Of a stretch of 64,000 nt of DNA, positions 25,301-32,806 are shown in pieces. The stretch lies in NCBI GenBank assembly GCA_963693305.1, contig OY855903.1:51607150-51671149 (forward strand). The letters are read 5' to 3'. The notes below the pieces were generated by a model. The model made no database searches and was not told the DNA's origin. It saw nothing but the letters and a program-made list of their open reading frames with translations. This DNA comes from Meandrina meandrites. Lineage: Eukaryota; Cnidaria; Anthozoa; Scleractinia; Meandrinidae. Positions within the stretch are counted from its first letter, which is position 1. Every line of letters begins with the position of its first letter. The position numbers and the translations under genes were made by a program.

Positions 25301-26334
25301 CGACCAAAGCTGTGCCAACGCACATGAAAAAATACTTGAGAGCAACAGGAAGAAAACTAGTGGAGAAAAACAAGAAACTAATGGGAACGCTGTCAGCACA
25401 GAGGATACTTCTGTATGAGCCGCTGCTGCAATGGTACATAAACCACGGGGCGGAAATAACAAAGGTGTATAGGACGATCGACTACGAGCCGAAAGTAATA
25501 TTCGAATGGTTCGTGAAAGAAGTCACAGAAAACCGCCGCACAGGGGATGTGGACAAAAGCAAAGCGCTGCTGGCGGATATATTTAAACTGCTGGGAAACA
25601 GCGGATATGGGAAGCTGATAGAAGCGTTAGAGCGGCAAACAAACGTAATTTACACCAAAGATGAAAAGGTGGTGGACAGAGCATTGAGAAGCGCATACTT
25701 TTCAGACTTGGATGAGATCGGAGAAGCATATGAGTTGGAAAGTCGAAAACCGCGAATCACAATCAGAAGACCGTTTCAGATTGGAATAGCGGTGTATCAG
25801 CTGGCCAAACTGTGGATGCTTAAATTTTACTACGACTTCTTGGACAGGTACCTCGACAGAAGAGATTTCGAGCTGATTCAAATGGACACGGACAGCAACT
25901 ATCTGGCAATCTCAGGAAAGAGTCTGGAAGACATTGTGAAACCAGATATGAGAGAAGAATTCGAGAAAGAAAAAAAGAACTGGCTGGCGTGGGACAAATG
26001 GAGCGGGAGAACGCCGGGACTGTTCAAAAAAGAATTCGAGGGGGAGCGGATGATCGCGCTGTGCTCCAAATGTTATTATACAGAAGATGGGAAAGCGAAA
26101 AAGAAGAAACTGAGCTCAAAGGGGATGTCAAAGAGGCAAAACGAAATCAACTGGCAACGTTTCAAAGCAGCGTTAGAAGGGAATAAGGATATGGCAACAA
26201 ACCGCGGATTCCGGATGCGGGATGGGAACATGGTAACATACGAGCAGGAGAAGCTGGGGTTGAGCGCATATTATGACAAAAGATGGGTGCTGCCGGATGG
26301 AATACACACGGAACCAATCGAATATCATATTTAG
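22318..26334 (+). CDS. polB: Protein-primed family B DNA polymerase (Polinton PolB)
   Basis: Replicative polymerase of 1338 residues that would copy the element from its ends. Exonuclease: ExoI D575-x-E577 in LYDFEAYGD, ExoII NSGSYDLN with D691, ExoIII YYNNLDV with D821. Polymerase: motif A YDANALY with D921, motif B K1090LLGNSGYG, motif C D1190TDS. All catalytic acids are present. The N-terminal half carries extra modules: a NLCLWRC region at 262-268 that could be a cysteine-protease-like or decayed domain, a C2H2 zinc finger at about 389-411 (CNHC..HAERC), and an HGCRWHGCPKC motif at 493-503 resembling Vsr/PD-(D/E)XK-type nuclease segments next to viral PolBs. No frameshift. Its stop overlaps the stop of the convergent integrase in the tetranucleotide TTAG (26331-26334). 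Confidence 0.96.
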   Translation: MDSTDLRSLEEELANLDPEDLRYLSKLIAEDTPTIQNAINTLLEEPIPEGVNKKLKAPLKPLKPTPKPPPRNRKRNRKETILKIFDPIQPNKVKTVTDYQNEVLDLYHDTEYEGVEESKGRRYIRWRFVAGLNKDLTPRFMEKIRENVGTSFYMRHVYSSILQNIEDGTRITYYQNKGSPWMKTYADAEKWIREREEIRLDPDNTERPDTKWIFESHFNVDVKVVLDRQPLMGTGPLPDWLRKQANTGRKQAMVALDSYGDNLCLWRCIAVHKGARPDRSTKAAQDQAKSFYKLRNTPKDCAKTSLDELEKVEMHLNKGKPFSDWLGIRVYIPELTNKDEIEMGIETNPTIVWHLMRNPAPQLKNIMTIGVYNEHAFLIKDITKLAKNYECNHCHARFTKACNLQRHAERCAQGKTVIDCPGEKVEAPQTAYEKAFYPKQSASKESIQWLKYVEKHWKICIHHAMSGHEGERWIEKRPVDGYNHEKKLVLQYHGCRWHGCPKCYPDRNQIIEHGGKTVEELYQATVKRTAHLRKVGYKVVECWSCQWLNTTESMKHGKEPPKPQTKAYPHAILYDFEAYGDKNHRKEPTGNLTIENKHIPISVSVGDTLETEIAKDGKQGPKVTHICETNPKVLVQKFMEELKRREKNIRAKVRAEFMPADIKLIPKDQRKKIEEWCDQVPTLGFNSGSYDLNLIKNYFAKQLAGATNKVRVAKNGSKIMFLLTDRLRFLDIINYLGPGTSYAKWVEAYDCKATKSWLPYEWFDSAEKLDYPGLPEYEEWYSKLKNEYVLTRKEWGECQRLFKEKGMKTFKDWLKYYNNLDVAPGLEALQKMRNFYIGKGIDIMKDAVSIPGVSLHYLLKGAIERKAELYAPSKEAYEMLKEAVVGGPSLVFTRYHEVGKTRIRSHQYPIPRVCQNILGYDANALYLSTMLREMPCGKETVVRYAEDDMLAPIELKQRLKDKSWFGYAEVDIEIPNHLHQKFEEMCPFFHKKSVPTKAVPTHMKKYLRATGRKLVEKNKKLMGTLSAQRILLYEPLLQWYINHGAEITKVYRTIDYEPKVIFEWFVKEVTENRRTGDVDKSKALLADIFKLLGNSGYGKLIEALERQTNVIYTKDEKVVDRALRSAYFSDLDEIGEAYELESRKPRITIRRPFQIGIAVYQLAKLWMLKFYYDFLDRYLDRRDFELIQMDTDSNYLAISGKSLEDIVKPDMREEFEKEKKNWLAWDKWSGRTPGLFKKEFEGERMIALCSKCYYTEDGKAKKKKLSSKGMSKRQNEINWQRFKAALEGNKDMATNRGFRMRDGNMVTYEQEKLGLSAYYDKRWVLPDGIHTEPIEYHI

Positions 26335-27305
26335 TTCACAGCCGGAGGTAATTGTGTGTTTGGAGGTACAACAAGCAGTTCTTCACGTACAAAACCGCGT
26401 TTAGGTCCATCAGACAAATAGTAGAGAACAGGCTGATTCGGTTTAGAAAAAGAGCGTTCAATATTATAAACATCCAAAGACCAGATTGGATCAGTGGCTC
26501 TTTTAGTCCCGCCTTCAAGCTCACCAGGTTCGTACAAATATCGAACCAAAACTATGGAGGGGAGCTTTTTTTCATTTTCTCCAACAGGTCTCAAATATTT
26601 GGTTGCTGGCTCTGCATAAACATTTTTTTTCTTGATTGCGGCAGCAGGTTTCATACCAATCAATCGAGTAACTTGGTTGTTCAGAGCAGAAACAACTTTG
26701 GGAAGCCTTTTTACCCACTCAGTAGACCGCAAACCCTCAGGTGAACGCATTTCAACGGCGTACTGGTGGCCAAACAAACGCTCAGCCAGGGTACGATTGA
26801 AACGTTCAACAATAGCTTGGTCTCTATGTATTTCAGGGTGGCCACGTCTGATAGAAGTTTTGTGATTTTCCATTTCTTTTGTAACAGCGCCCATAAATTC
26901 ACGCCCAGGATCAACCTGCAACAGTTGAGGCCATTTCAAAGGTCCACGTGTATAAATTGTCTTAAAAGCTTTGGCAACCTCATCAGAGTTTTTAGAGGTC
27001 AGAGGCTGAGCTTCTTTGAATCTGCTGGCAACATCAACAACGGTAAGCGCGTATTTGTAAACTGTGTCGTGTGGCAGAAAAAGAAGATCTGCCTGGTGTA
27101 CTTTGTTGGGTGTAGGGACATCGAATTTTAGACGAGGAATGTAGCGCGGTGCGGGGAGGTAAATCTGCCAGAGCGCTTGTTTAAACAACCATTCTTTGGC
27201 AACAACTTCAGGAACCTTTGCAGCGACCGCTAATTTTTTAATGGCAGAAATGCCTTTCCAGTAACCCTGCGGACTGTAGTAACGCCGCTCCAATTTTTTA
27301 TCCAT
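26331..27305 (-). CDS. int: Retroviral-type integrase (rve/DDE) of the Polinton
   Basis: A 324-residue integrase that would insert the linear element and create the short target duplication. The core DDE triad is D73 (VHQADLLF), D132 (QVDPGREF) and E167 (DQAIVERFN), with 34 residues between the last two, as in the D,D35E family. An N-terminal helical region precedes it. The C-terminus (about 230-324; PIWSLDVYNIERSF and FVREELLVVPP) resembles the chromo/SH3-like tail of Polinton and Ty3-type integrases. The ATG at 27303-27305 is divergent from the plus-strand gene at 27345, with a shared TATATA at about 27326-27332 between them. The frame is intact. Confidence 0.94.
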   Translation of the reverse strand: MDKKLERRYYSPQGYWKGISAIKKLAVAAKVPEVVAKEWLFKQALWQIYLPAPRYIPRLKFDVPTPNKVHQADLLFLPHDTVYKYALTVVDVASRFKEAQPLTSKNSDEVAKAFKTIYTRGPLKWPQLLQVDPGREFMGAVTKEMENHKTSIRRGHPEIHRDQAIVERFNRTLAERLFGHQYAVEMRSPEGLRSTEWVKRLPKVVSALNNQVTRLIGMKPAAAIKKKNVYAEPATKYLRPVGENEKKLPSIVLVRYLYEPGELEGGTKRATDPIWSLDVYNIERSFSKPNQPVLYYLSDGPKRGFVREELLVVPPNTQLPPAVN

Positions 27306-27325
27306 TTAAATAATTATGCGCGATC

Positions 27326-27333
27326 ATATATAC
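27326..27333. promoter_or_regulatory. Shared TATATA between divergent genes
   Basis: ATATATAC lies in the 39-bp gap between the integrase start (minus strand) and the unknown gene at 27345 (plus strand). A symmetric TATA could serve both. Confidence 0.4.
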
Positions 27334-27344
27334 ATGACAACAAA

Positions 27345-27872
27345 ATGAGTTTCGATTTCCCTTTTCCAAAGAGGTTCGGAGGACAACAAAGCCTCCAAGA
27401 GCTTGACGAAATGTGGGTGGAAGAGCAGGAAGCGTTAATAAAAGAAATCAAACCGGAAATCAAGCTTGACTTTTACTCATGGGGTAGCAACTCAGTTGCT
27501 GATCCACTGCCGGATGAGCCCCATGAAGAGATGAGACACCACCTCAAATTATGGTATTTACTTGCGGTACTAAAAAAAACCGGCATTTCTGTAGATCAGG
27601 TCGGTGACAATATGGGGCTGACCTTTTTGGGTAATGTCATTCACCAGTTCAAGCGGCATCAGCAACTGAGTTGCTACCCCGGGTCGTGTAACTACGTTTG
27701 TTTTTTATACAACTATTTTCAAAAGGTCTCACCTATCGATTGGCCGGCGAAAAATGCAATACTGGGAAAGCTTACGAAAAAATTGCCGAAGATGGTACAA
27801 ACCAGAAATAAAGCTGAAAAAAGTTTCAACGAATGGTGGTTAGAGGCAAATGCTAAAACAAATTATTTATAA
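27345..27872 (+). CDS. Unrecognised 175-residue Polinton protein
   Basis: Open from ATG 27345 to TAA, bounded by tightly packed genes, so probably real. I do not recognise the family. The N-terminal third is acidic (EEQEALIKEIKPEIK); the middle is helical (HLKLWYLLAVLKKTGISVDQ), reminiscent of small DNA-binding or death-fold-like helices but without a decisive motif; the C-terminus is basic (KLTKKLPKM). Two copies of the element's 15-bp palindrome lie inside the frame at 27486-27500 and 27661-27675, in opposite orientations. A non-structural role is suggested only by its position between integrase and virion genes. Confidence 0.75.
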   Translation: MSFDFPFPKRFGGQQSLQELDEMWVEEQEALIKEIKPEIKLDFYSWGSNSVADPLPDEPHEEMRHHLKLWYLLAVLKKTGISVDQVGDNMGLTFLGNVIHQFKRHQQLSCYPGSCNYVCFLYNYFQKVSPIDWPAKNAILGKLTKKLPKMVQTRNKAEKSFNEWWLEANAKTNYL

Positions 27873-27894
27873 CCGCTATAAGGTTTGCCCTCCA

Positions 27895-28416
27895 TTAAAA
27901 AGAAGTTGTCTTTGATGCTCTTCTGTCGACCTTTACCCCGCCGTCAGTGTGGTTTGAAAAACGCAGTTTTGTCTTTGCAGTAGTAAAGCTGTTGTACTTT
28001 TTGATAATATCTTGGTACTCACTGTCTGAGATTTTACCATCTTCAAGAGCGGTCGATATGAGAGAGTTGATCGTGCTCAGCGTAGCTTCAGCCAAAGTTT
28101 GTATTTTTTCGTGTTTTTTCGCTTTACGTAGGAAAAATTTGATGGTGACCATGCCGGAGGTTGACACCAATGAAAACAAGGCGGCAGTTGCGATTAAAGG
28201 TCCACCAACAACAACGCCAACCGCAGAAAGAGAAGCGGCCAACCCAGAGCCTGTAAGAATGGTAGCAACTCCACCTGTTAACGCGCATACTGTTTGACAC
28301 CGCGTGTGCCACCGTTTAAACTTGGCTGAGGTTTGGTAGTAATGCGCCAACTGGTTTTCAAGATTTTTCTTTATCATTTCTATTTCATCCCGCCGGAATT
28401 TTGTTGCAGAATCCAT
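27895..28416 (-). CDS. Putative membrane protein of the Polinton
   Basis: A 173-residue protein. An N-terminal amphipathic region (FRRDEIEMIKKNLENQL) leads to a Gly/Ala/Val-rich hydrophobic stretch at about 44-95 (GGVATILTGSGLAASLSAVG and following) that would form two membrane segments or a helical hairpin. A Lys-rich section and a basic C-terminus follow. No signal peptide. It lies last in the minus-strand virion gene series, with TATATAT at 28421-28427, four bases from the start. I do not know a named family. A membrane-active virion or release protein is an inference from hydrophobicity and position. Confidence 0.75.
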   Translation of the reverse strand: MDSATKFRRDEIEMIKKNLENQLAHYYQTSAKFKRWHTRCQTVCALTGGVATILTGSGLAASLSAVGVVVGGPLIATAALFSLVSTSGMVTIKFFLRKAKKHEKIQTLAEATLSTINSLISTALEDGKISDSEYQDIIKKYNSFTTAKTKLRFSNHTDGGVKVDRRASKTTSF

Positions 28417-28496
28417 TTCCTATATATGTGTTTAAAAAATCATATGTATCATGGTGTATCATAGGATGTCAACAATCATATGTAACATGGTGTGTA

Positions 28497-29375
28497 TTAG
28501 TCGCAATATTGGTTATGCCATTTTCCATTTTTATATACAATCCGATTACATGGTCCAGTTGTATTTTTAGGGTGTGTCCAGAACTTTTTGCTAAACAGAC
28601 CGGTTTTCTTGTTAAAGGCACCTTTTGCGATGGCACCACTCCAATACTTTTTAAACAAATCCTTATCACCACCTGTGACAGCCATGATTGCAGCAGCCAC
28701 ATCTTGAGCCGGTTGAAAGCCCGGAATCTTTTCACCGATATTTTTATTGATCGTTTCACCGATACCTAAGCCCACTTTTTGCTTCGAGCTGATTGCATTT
28801 CGGGCCGCAGCATGCCCCCATTGCCGTTTGTTTTTGGGAATAGCGTCAAGAGCCTTTACCATTTTTTTGTCAGCAGCGTGTTTGCAGCTTTTTTCATTTT
28901 TCTTACCTGCACAAACGGCATAATCAACATCATGCTGCATTGAAACTGCGTCAGTGGCGCCTGTGGGTTGCTGATAAATCTTTAATATCTTTCCCGTCTT
29001 GGGGTCGTAAGAAAGCTGTTTTTCAAGGGGATTGTACGGTCCTGTGTAGTTATGACCAGGAAGCGTCCACCCCTTTTTTGGCTTAGGCAGCTTGCCAATA
29101 GCTTTATGCAAATCAAAAGCCCCACCACGTTGGTAAAGAGGGTTTGTTGGGTCATCTACCCGATTACCCGCATAAATTCTCATATCATAATTACCACCGC
29201 TTTGGGGTTTATTTTTAGGTTTAACCCAACTGTCACTTATGAATCGTGTCTTGGTGATGCCACAACTTGCGCATTTTACTTTAAGCAGCCTTCTACCATT
29301 TTTTGCGGTTGCGAATGTTTCACTTCCCGATACATTTGGTGTAAAACGCTTTTCCTTTACGCAGTATACCTCCAT
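28497..29375 (-). CDS. Virion protein with zinc module and parvovirus-type phospholipase A2 domain
   Basis: A 292-residue protein. Residues 1-46 form a Cys-containing module (MEVYCVKEKRF...NGRRLLKV..CASCG; Cys 5, 35, 38) shared with the next gene and resembling DUF5679-type zinc ribbons. Residues 105-170 match the PLA2 of parvovirus VP1: calcium loop PGHNYTGPYNPL (106-117), catalytic H148-D149 in QHDVDYA, and a distal Asp at 169. In parvoviruses this domain breaches the endosomal membrane during entry, so the same job is plausible here. Q-S-G-G|N at 58-62 and Q-R-G-G|A at 82-86 fit the adenoviral protease cleavage pattern. I chose the internal ATG at 29375, because the upstream ATG at 29408 would overlap the next gene and precede a TATATAA at 29379-29385. 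The catalytic residues are intact. Confidence 0.88.
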   Translation of the reverse strand: MEVYCVKEKRFTPNVSGSETFATAKNGRRLLKVKCASCGITKTRFISDSWVKPKNKPQSGGNYDMRIYAGNRVDDPTNPLYQRGGAFDLHKAIGKLPKPKKGWTLPGHNYTGPYNPLEKQLSYDPKTGKILKIYQQPTGATDAVSMQHDVDYAVCAGKKNEKSCKHAADKKMVKALDAIPKNKRQWGHAAARNAISSKQKVGLGIGETINKNIGEKIPGFQPAQDVAAAIMAVTGGDKDLFKKYWSGAIAKGAFNKKTGLFSKKFWTHPKNTTGPCNRIVYKNGKWHNQYCD

Positions 29376-29388
29376 CCCTATATAATAA

Positions 29389-29976
29389 TTACAAATTATG
29401 ACACCCACCTTTCATCTTTGGGGTGCGGGGTAAACCCCGCCCTGGTATCATATCTTTTGGTCTTAATCTGTTTGAGGCTTTAGTCAACAAATCCCCAGAC
29501 AAAGCATCAATTGTGTAATTAACAGCTTTTCTCGCGATTGGTTTGGCTTTATTGGCTAACTTCTTCTGATACTCTGGTTGTCTCAGAAACTCGCTTGCAA
29601 AGTATCTTCCTTGTTTCACACCTTGCTTTGCTAAATAAGGAACTCCATACTCAAAGAAAGCTTCAGCTGCTGTATTTCCAACTGTATCAAAAACGCCACC
29701 TCCAAACATTCTTTTTTCAGCGCGTGCGAGTTCTTCTCTCTTCTTTTTAGGTAAAGCGCTTGCGGTCAACTTAAAAATTGGATCAAAAATATTACCTCCT
29801 TCTTGAGCATTTTCAGCACCACTTTGCGTTTTATTAGAAACGAACCTTGTCTTGGTAATGCCGCAGCTGGCGCATTTTACTTTAAGCAGTCTTCTGCCGT
29901 TTTTTGCGGTTGTAATTTTTTCACTTCCCACCACATTGGGTGTGAAGCGCTTTTCTTTCACACAGTATACCTCCAT
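29389..29976 (-). CDS. Second zinc-module virion protein (minor capsid/core candidate)
   Basis: A 195-residue protein. Residues 1-46 are nearly the same as the N-terminus of the PLA2 protein (Cys 5, 35, 38), followed at the same position (58-61) by Q-E-G-G|N, a candidate maturation cleavage site. M-F-G-G|G at 90-94 and M-K-G-G|C at 188-192 are further candidates. The rest is helical and basic (KKKREELARAEKR; LANKAKPIARKA), like the minor capsid or core proteins found beside the protease in Polintons, but I cannot name the family. The ATG at 29976 keeps the conserved MEVYC start; an ATG three codons upstream (29985) overlaps the protease gene. The pair looks like a gene duplication or swapping of the N-terminal module. 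Confidence 0.82.
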   Translation of the reverse strand: MEVYCVKEKRFTPNVVGSEKITTAKNGRRLLKVKCASCGITKTRFVSNKTQSGAENAQEGGNIFDPIFKLTASALPKKKREELARAEKRMFGGGVFDTVGNTAAEAFFEYGVPYLAKQGVKQGRYFASEFLRQPEYQKKLANKAKPIARKAVNYTIDALSGDLLTKASNRLRPKDMIPGRGLPRTPKMKGGCHNL

Positions 29977-29977
29977 C

Positions 29978-30478
29978 CTATACATTATGTGTAAAATAAT
30001 CCTTTACCACAGCCTCGTTTGTGTGTGTATTTTCAGAAAACATGCTCAAAATATCTCGAAACGACCGCCCTTTATTTCTTTCATTCAGAAACATGAGGCA
30101 GTAGTAGCCGCAGCGTACACTGGATTCCTCCTGAAGCTGGTTGTCATTCCGAAGAAAGGTCTGTTTACCTTCAAGAATCAACTCTATTTCCCATTCTGCG
30201 GGTGGAGGTAAACCAAAAGAGTCAAAATATTCCCATTCCAACTTAGGCTGCCTCATTGAGCTTGTGGTGGATCCCCAGCAGCACACCCAATGGGTACCTG
30301 GCCCTCCAAGATCATCCATGTTGATTATACAAGGGGAGTGGTTTTTCACGTGGATCTCATCTCTCGCAAATATACCTTTGATGGGGATTTTCAAGTATTG
30401 GCACCATCGCTGCAAGTCATAATCAGTTAAGGGGACATCAACGAAGGCGGGCTTTTTTTTGATCACCCCAAGAACCAA
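29978..30478 (-). CDS. pro: Adenovirus-type cysteine maturation protease (start uncertain)
   Basis: Cysteine protease of the adenain/Ulp1 clan that matures capsid proteins. The triad and oxyanion residues are visible: His in GTHWVCCW (residue 63 counting from the TTG at 30478), Asp in EYFDSFG (86), Gln (116) and Cys in RCGYYCLMF (123). Length is about 160 residues, normal for the family. The N-terminal part (LTDYDLQRWCQYLKIPIKG, IFARDE) is also typical. Odd: there is no ATG before the conserved N-terminus, only near-cognate TTG or GTG codons. The frame overlaps the end of the upstream basic-protein gene by 41 bases, and an A8 run (minus strand, about 30452-30459) lies where the two frames could connect. 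Possible explanations are non-AUG initiation, slippage, a recent indel or a read error. Confidence 0.88.
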   Translation of the reverse strand: MVLGVIKKKPAFVDVPLTDYDLQRWCQYLKIPIKGIFARDEIHVKNHSPCIINMDDLGGPGTHWVCCWGSTTSSMRQPKLEWEYFDSFGLPPPAEWEIELILEGKQTFLRNDNQLQEESSVRCGYYCLMFLNERNKGRSFRDILSMFSENTHTNEAVVKDYFTHNV

Positions 30479-30833
30479 TAAATGGTGGAGGGCGCATATA
30501 TGGTGGAGGGTTAATACGCATACCTGATCCTGTTGGAGGTTTTACCCGCATTCCTGATCCTGTTTTCTTTTTGACAGCGTTATCCACTTTGATAGCGTTG
30601 CGCACACGTCTGATTTGTGTCTTGCTCATTTCTATGTCCACGCCCGTTTTGTTTTTGATAGCGCGCTCTATTTTTTTGATCTGCCTGGTGGTCAAGTGCA
30701 AAGTGTCGCTACCGCCGGTTATAGCTTCGTTTTTAAATCTGAGTGTAACTGCTTCTCCTCGTCCAAAGGCTCGCGCGAGGTTTACCTTCTGCCCATCTGA
30801 AAGTGAAATCTTGTGCGGATAGTAAGTCGTCAT
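30438..30833 (-). CDS. Small basic Polinton protein (core/DNA-binding candidate)
   Basis: A 131-residue, strongly basic protein. The first 85 residues (LSDGQKVNLARAFGRGEAV, LTTRQIKKIERAIKNKTG, MSKTQIRRVRNAIK) show a pattern I associate with a conserved short Polinton gene. The LTxRQIxKI and MSKTQIRRV phrases look like duplicated helices. The tail has two GSGMR-x-(K/N)PP units and Pro-rich MRPPP repeats, then Lys/Arg. I-T-G-G|S at about 40 fits the protease cleavage pattern. It is followed by the protease gene in an overlapping frame. A role in genome condensation is inferred from charge. Confidence 0.8.
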   Translation of the reverse strand: MTTYYPHKISLSDGQKVNLARAFGRGEAVTLRFKNEAITGGSDTLHLTTRQIKKIERAIKNKTGVDIEMSKTQIRRVRNAIKVDNAVKKKTGSGMRVKPPTGSGMRINPPPYMRPPPFIGSWGDQKKARLR

Positions 30834-30937
30834 TCTTATATTTCATACAAAATTATTTCACTTTCATTTGCTACAAAGTTGCTACACATTATTTCACTCG
30901 GCATCTCTTATATTTCATATAAAATTATTTCACTTTT
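30834..30937. repeat. Duplicated promoter-like spacer
   Basis: TCTTATATTTCATA.AAAATTATTTCACTTT occurs twice (30834-30865 and 30906-30937), between the basic-protein start and the capsid gene stop. It is a direct repeat of a TATA-containing spacer. A partial copy of the palindrome family (AAGTTGCTAC) lies between the two. Confidence 0.7.
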
Positions 30938-32201
30938 AACCCATCACCAGCTCATTACCCACCTGCCTGAGAGCAAATTCGGACTCATACAAAATTCCTG
31001 CATAAATGGTGTAGTCTTGCGCGTTGGCCGCCTCGTTGAGCCTGTACTGAAAAACCATCTGTTTCGGGTCGTTGGTCATGTTATCCTTGTTTTCACGTAA
31101 GTCGAAATAAAGTACTGGGTATAAATCCTTGAAGTTGTTGGGCTGAAGCTGGACACCGGTGTTGTAGTCGTTTTTGCGGTACCTGTAGTTCATCAAGTCA
31201 TTAAGAATGCGCAGTTTAAAGTTTTCGTCGTAGTCCAGCTCCGGATAGAACTGTGAAGAGCCGTACTGTAGCCGGCAAGTTGCAAGTTTTGCTGAATTGT
31301 CTCCGTCAATGTCAAAAGTGTCAAAGAAGTAGGGGTTTTGAGTCAAGGCCTTCTCCTTCCTTGACTGTTGTATGAAAATGAAAACATGTTTGACATCCTT
31401 TATACCAGGATTTATCTGCCACGAACCAAAAGCGTCACGCCGGCTACTGCTGGGTTGGATCATTTCATTCAGGTACGTCCATTTCTGAGGTTTCAAAAAG
31501 TTTTCATTTGCGAGCTTTTGTCCTTCGCTGGTGAAACGCAGCAATGGAACCCACAGCTCGAAGTTTCTCACCACTATCCTGCGATCGGTGCCATCGTTTT
31601 GCCAAATCAGCTCTGCATCCGATTGTAGCTCAATTTCGAACTCCATCTGCATGGGGGGAAGAAGCTTGTCACCCAACTCTTCGAAAAATGAGTACCTGTT
31701 AAGCGGTATAAGGGTTTCAACTGTGAGACCAGCATGGGCAAGCAAACCCCTTTCTCTGATTCCTTTGTTAGTGGCAGCGACGGCCGTTACATTGCTATCC
31801 GTTGTATCTAAATACCAAAACTGATTTTTCGCTGCGCTCCTCGCAAAGTCATCGGAAAAATCCAACAAGTTTTTGATAAATATGAGCTTGTGAATGTTGT
31901 CTACGTTGTAAATGGGTTTGCCCGATGATTTTACCACAAGTTTGTTTATCAGTGAAAATGAGCCGTTAATGGGTGCTGACCGAGCATCTGCTGCAACTTG
32001 CGCACCATCCGCGGTTGCCTCGAAAGTGAAATCAGCCCGGAAGTAGGCGTTATACCAGTCATACCAGTTGTCTCGGTCGGTGAGTGTGAATTTATAGTTT
32101 GTTTTTACCTGGTGCTGATTGTTTCCCGGGATGGTGATCGGTTTGTCTAACATGATACGAACATACTCTGTTTTTTCCAAATGCCTGTGGCTTCTGAACA
32201 T
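30936..32201 (-). CDS. mcp: Major capsid protein candidate (double jelly-roll, Polinton)
   Basis: A 421-residue protein of the family that dominates the capsid module of invertebrate Polintons. Recognisable blocks are VVKSSGKPIYNVDNIHKLIF, LLDFSDDFARSAAKNQFWYL, IPLNRYSFFEELGDKLLPPM and FELWVPLLRF. Length, beta-rich composition and place between the basic core-like gene and the penton gene fit a hexon-like double jelly-roll subunit forming the icosahedral shell. No membrane segment or signal. TATATAT lies at about 32230-32236, some 30 bases upstream of the ATG at 32201. The frame is intact. The fold assignment rests on recalled family resemblance, so a structure prediction would settle it. Confidence 0.85.
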   Translation of the reverse strand: MFRSHRHLEKTEYVRIMLDKPITIPGNNQHQVKTNYKFTLTDRDNWYDWYNAYFRADFTFEATADGAQVAADARSAPINGSFSLINKLVVKSSGKPIYNVDNIHKLIFIKNLLDFSDDFARSAAKNQFWYLDTTDSNVTAVAATNKGIRERGLLAHAGLTVETLIPLNRYSFFEELGDKLLPPMQMEFEIELQSDAELIWQNDGTDRRIVVRNFELWVPLLRFTSEGQKLANENFLKPQKWTYLNEMIQPSSSRRDAFGSWQINPGIKDVKHVFIFIQQSRKEKALTQNPYFFDTFDIDGDNSAKLATCRLQYGSSQFYPELDYDENFKLRILNDLMNYRYRKNDYNTGVQLQPNNFKDLYPVLYFDLRENKDNMTNDPKQMVFQYRLNEAANAQDYTIYAGILYESEFALRQVGNELVMG

Positions 32202-32253
32202 CCTACCTTCGCAGTGTGAATCTAATCCTTATATATCTTTTTAAAAAATTATT

Positions 32254-32766
32254 TTAATTTTCTGCTATCAATTGGTTTACTTTCATCCTTGCAGCCCGAC
32301 CCGCGTTTAAAATCTGTTGCAACTTTTTCCGTGAATCCCCGCTTAACTGAGTTGCTACGCCAGGGTTTAGCATCTTCTTCAGTTTTTGTTTCGACTCTGT
32401 ACTAAGTTTCTGTGATGGGGTCTTTTTACTCTTTGGTTTTACACTTGGGGTTTTCCCCTTAGGTTTAACACTTGGGGTCTTTTTACTCTTAGGTTTTACA
32501 CTTGGAACAGCAACTGAGTTGCTATTTCGCAAAACCGCTTGTATCTTGTCTGCCGCTTTTTCTTCTGCTTTTTCTGCGGCTTTTTTCAGCATTTGTTTCG
32601 AGGCTTCATTTACAGCCTTCTCCAACGTCTTACGGGTGACTTGCTTTTTGAACCGCTTTCCTATATTCATCAGGCTGTCTCTTACAACCCCCGTACCTTT
32701 GTGTCTGTATCTATACGTTCCGTTTGGTGCGTCGTAATATCTCGCCCACTCGCTCGGATGATTCAT
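32254..32766 (-). CDS. Basic repeat-containing Polinton protein (core-like)
   Basis: A 170-residue, Lys/Ala-rich protein with a long predicted helix at about 35-78 (KAVNEASKQMLKKAAEKAEE). It then carries three near-identical units of P-S-V-K-P-K-S-K-K-T, and a C-terminus with two KLKKMLNPG / KLQQILNAG blocks. The composition resembles adenovirus core or histone-like proteins. Two copies of the palindrome family fall inside the frame (32509-32523, and a partial one near 32346). The function is inferred only from charge and gene neighbourhood. Confidence 0.78.
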   Translation of the reverse strand: MNHPSEWARYYDAPNGTYRYRHKGTGVVRDSLMNIGKRFKKQVTRKTLEKAVNEASKQMLKKAAEKAEEKAADKIQAVLRNSNSVAVPSVKPKSKKTPSVKPKGKTPSVKPKSKKTPSQKLSTESKQKLKKMLNPGVATQLSGDSRKKLQQILNAGRAARMKVNQLIAEN

Positions 32767-32806
32767 TATTATACTTATGTGTAAATTATTTATGTGTAAA
32801 TTATTT

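Noticed and set aside
23510..25462. Long minus-strand open frames of 156 and 190 residues
   Set aside because: They are antisense to the PolB gene, Leu/Ser/Cys-rich, and explained by its codon bias.
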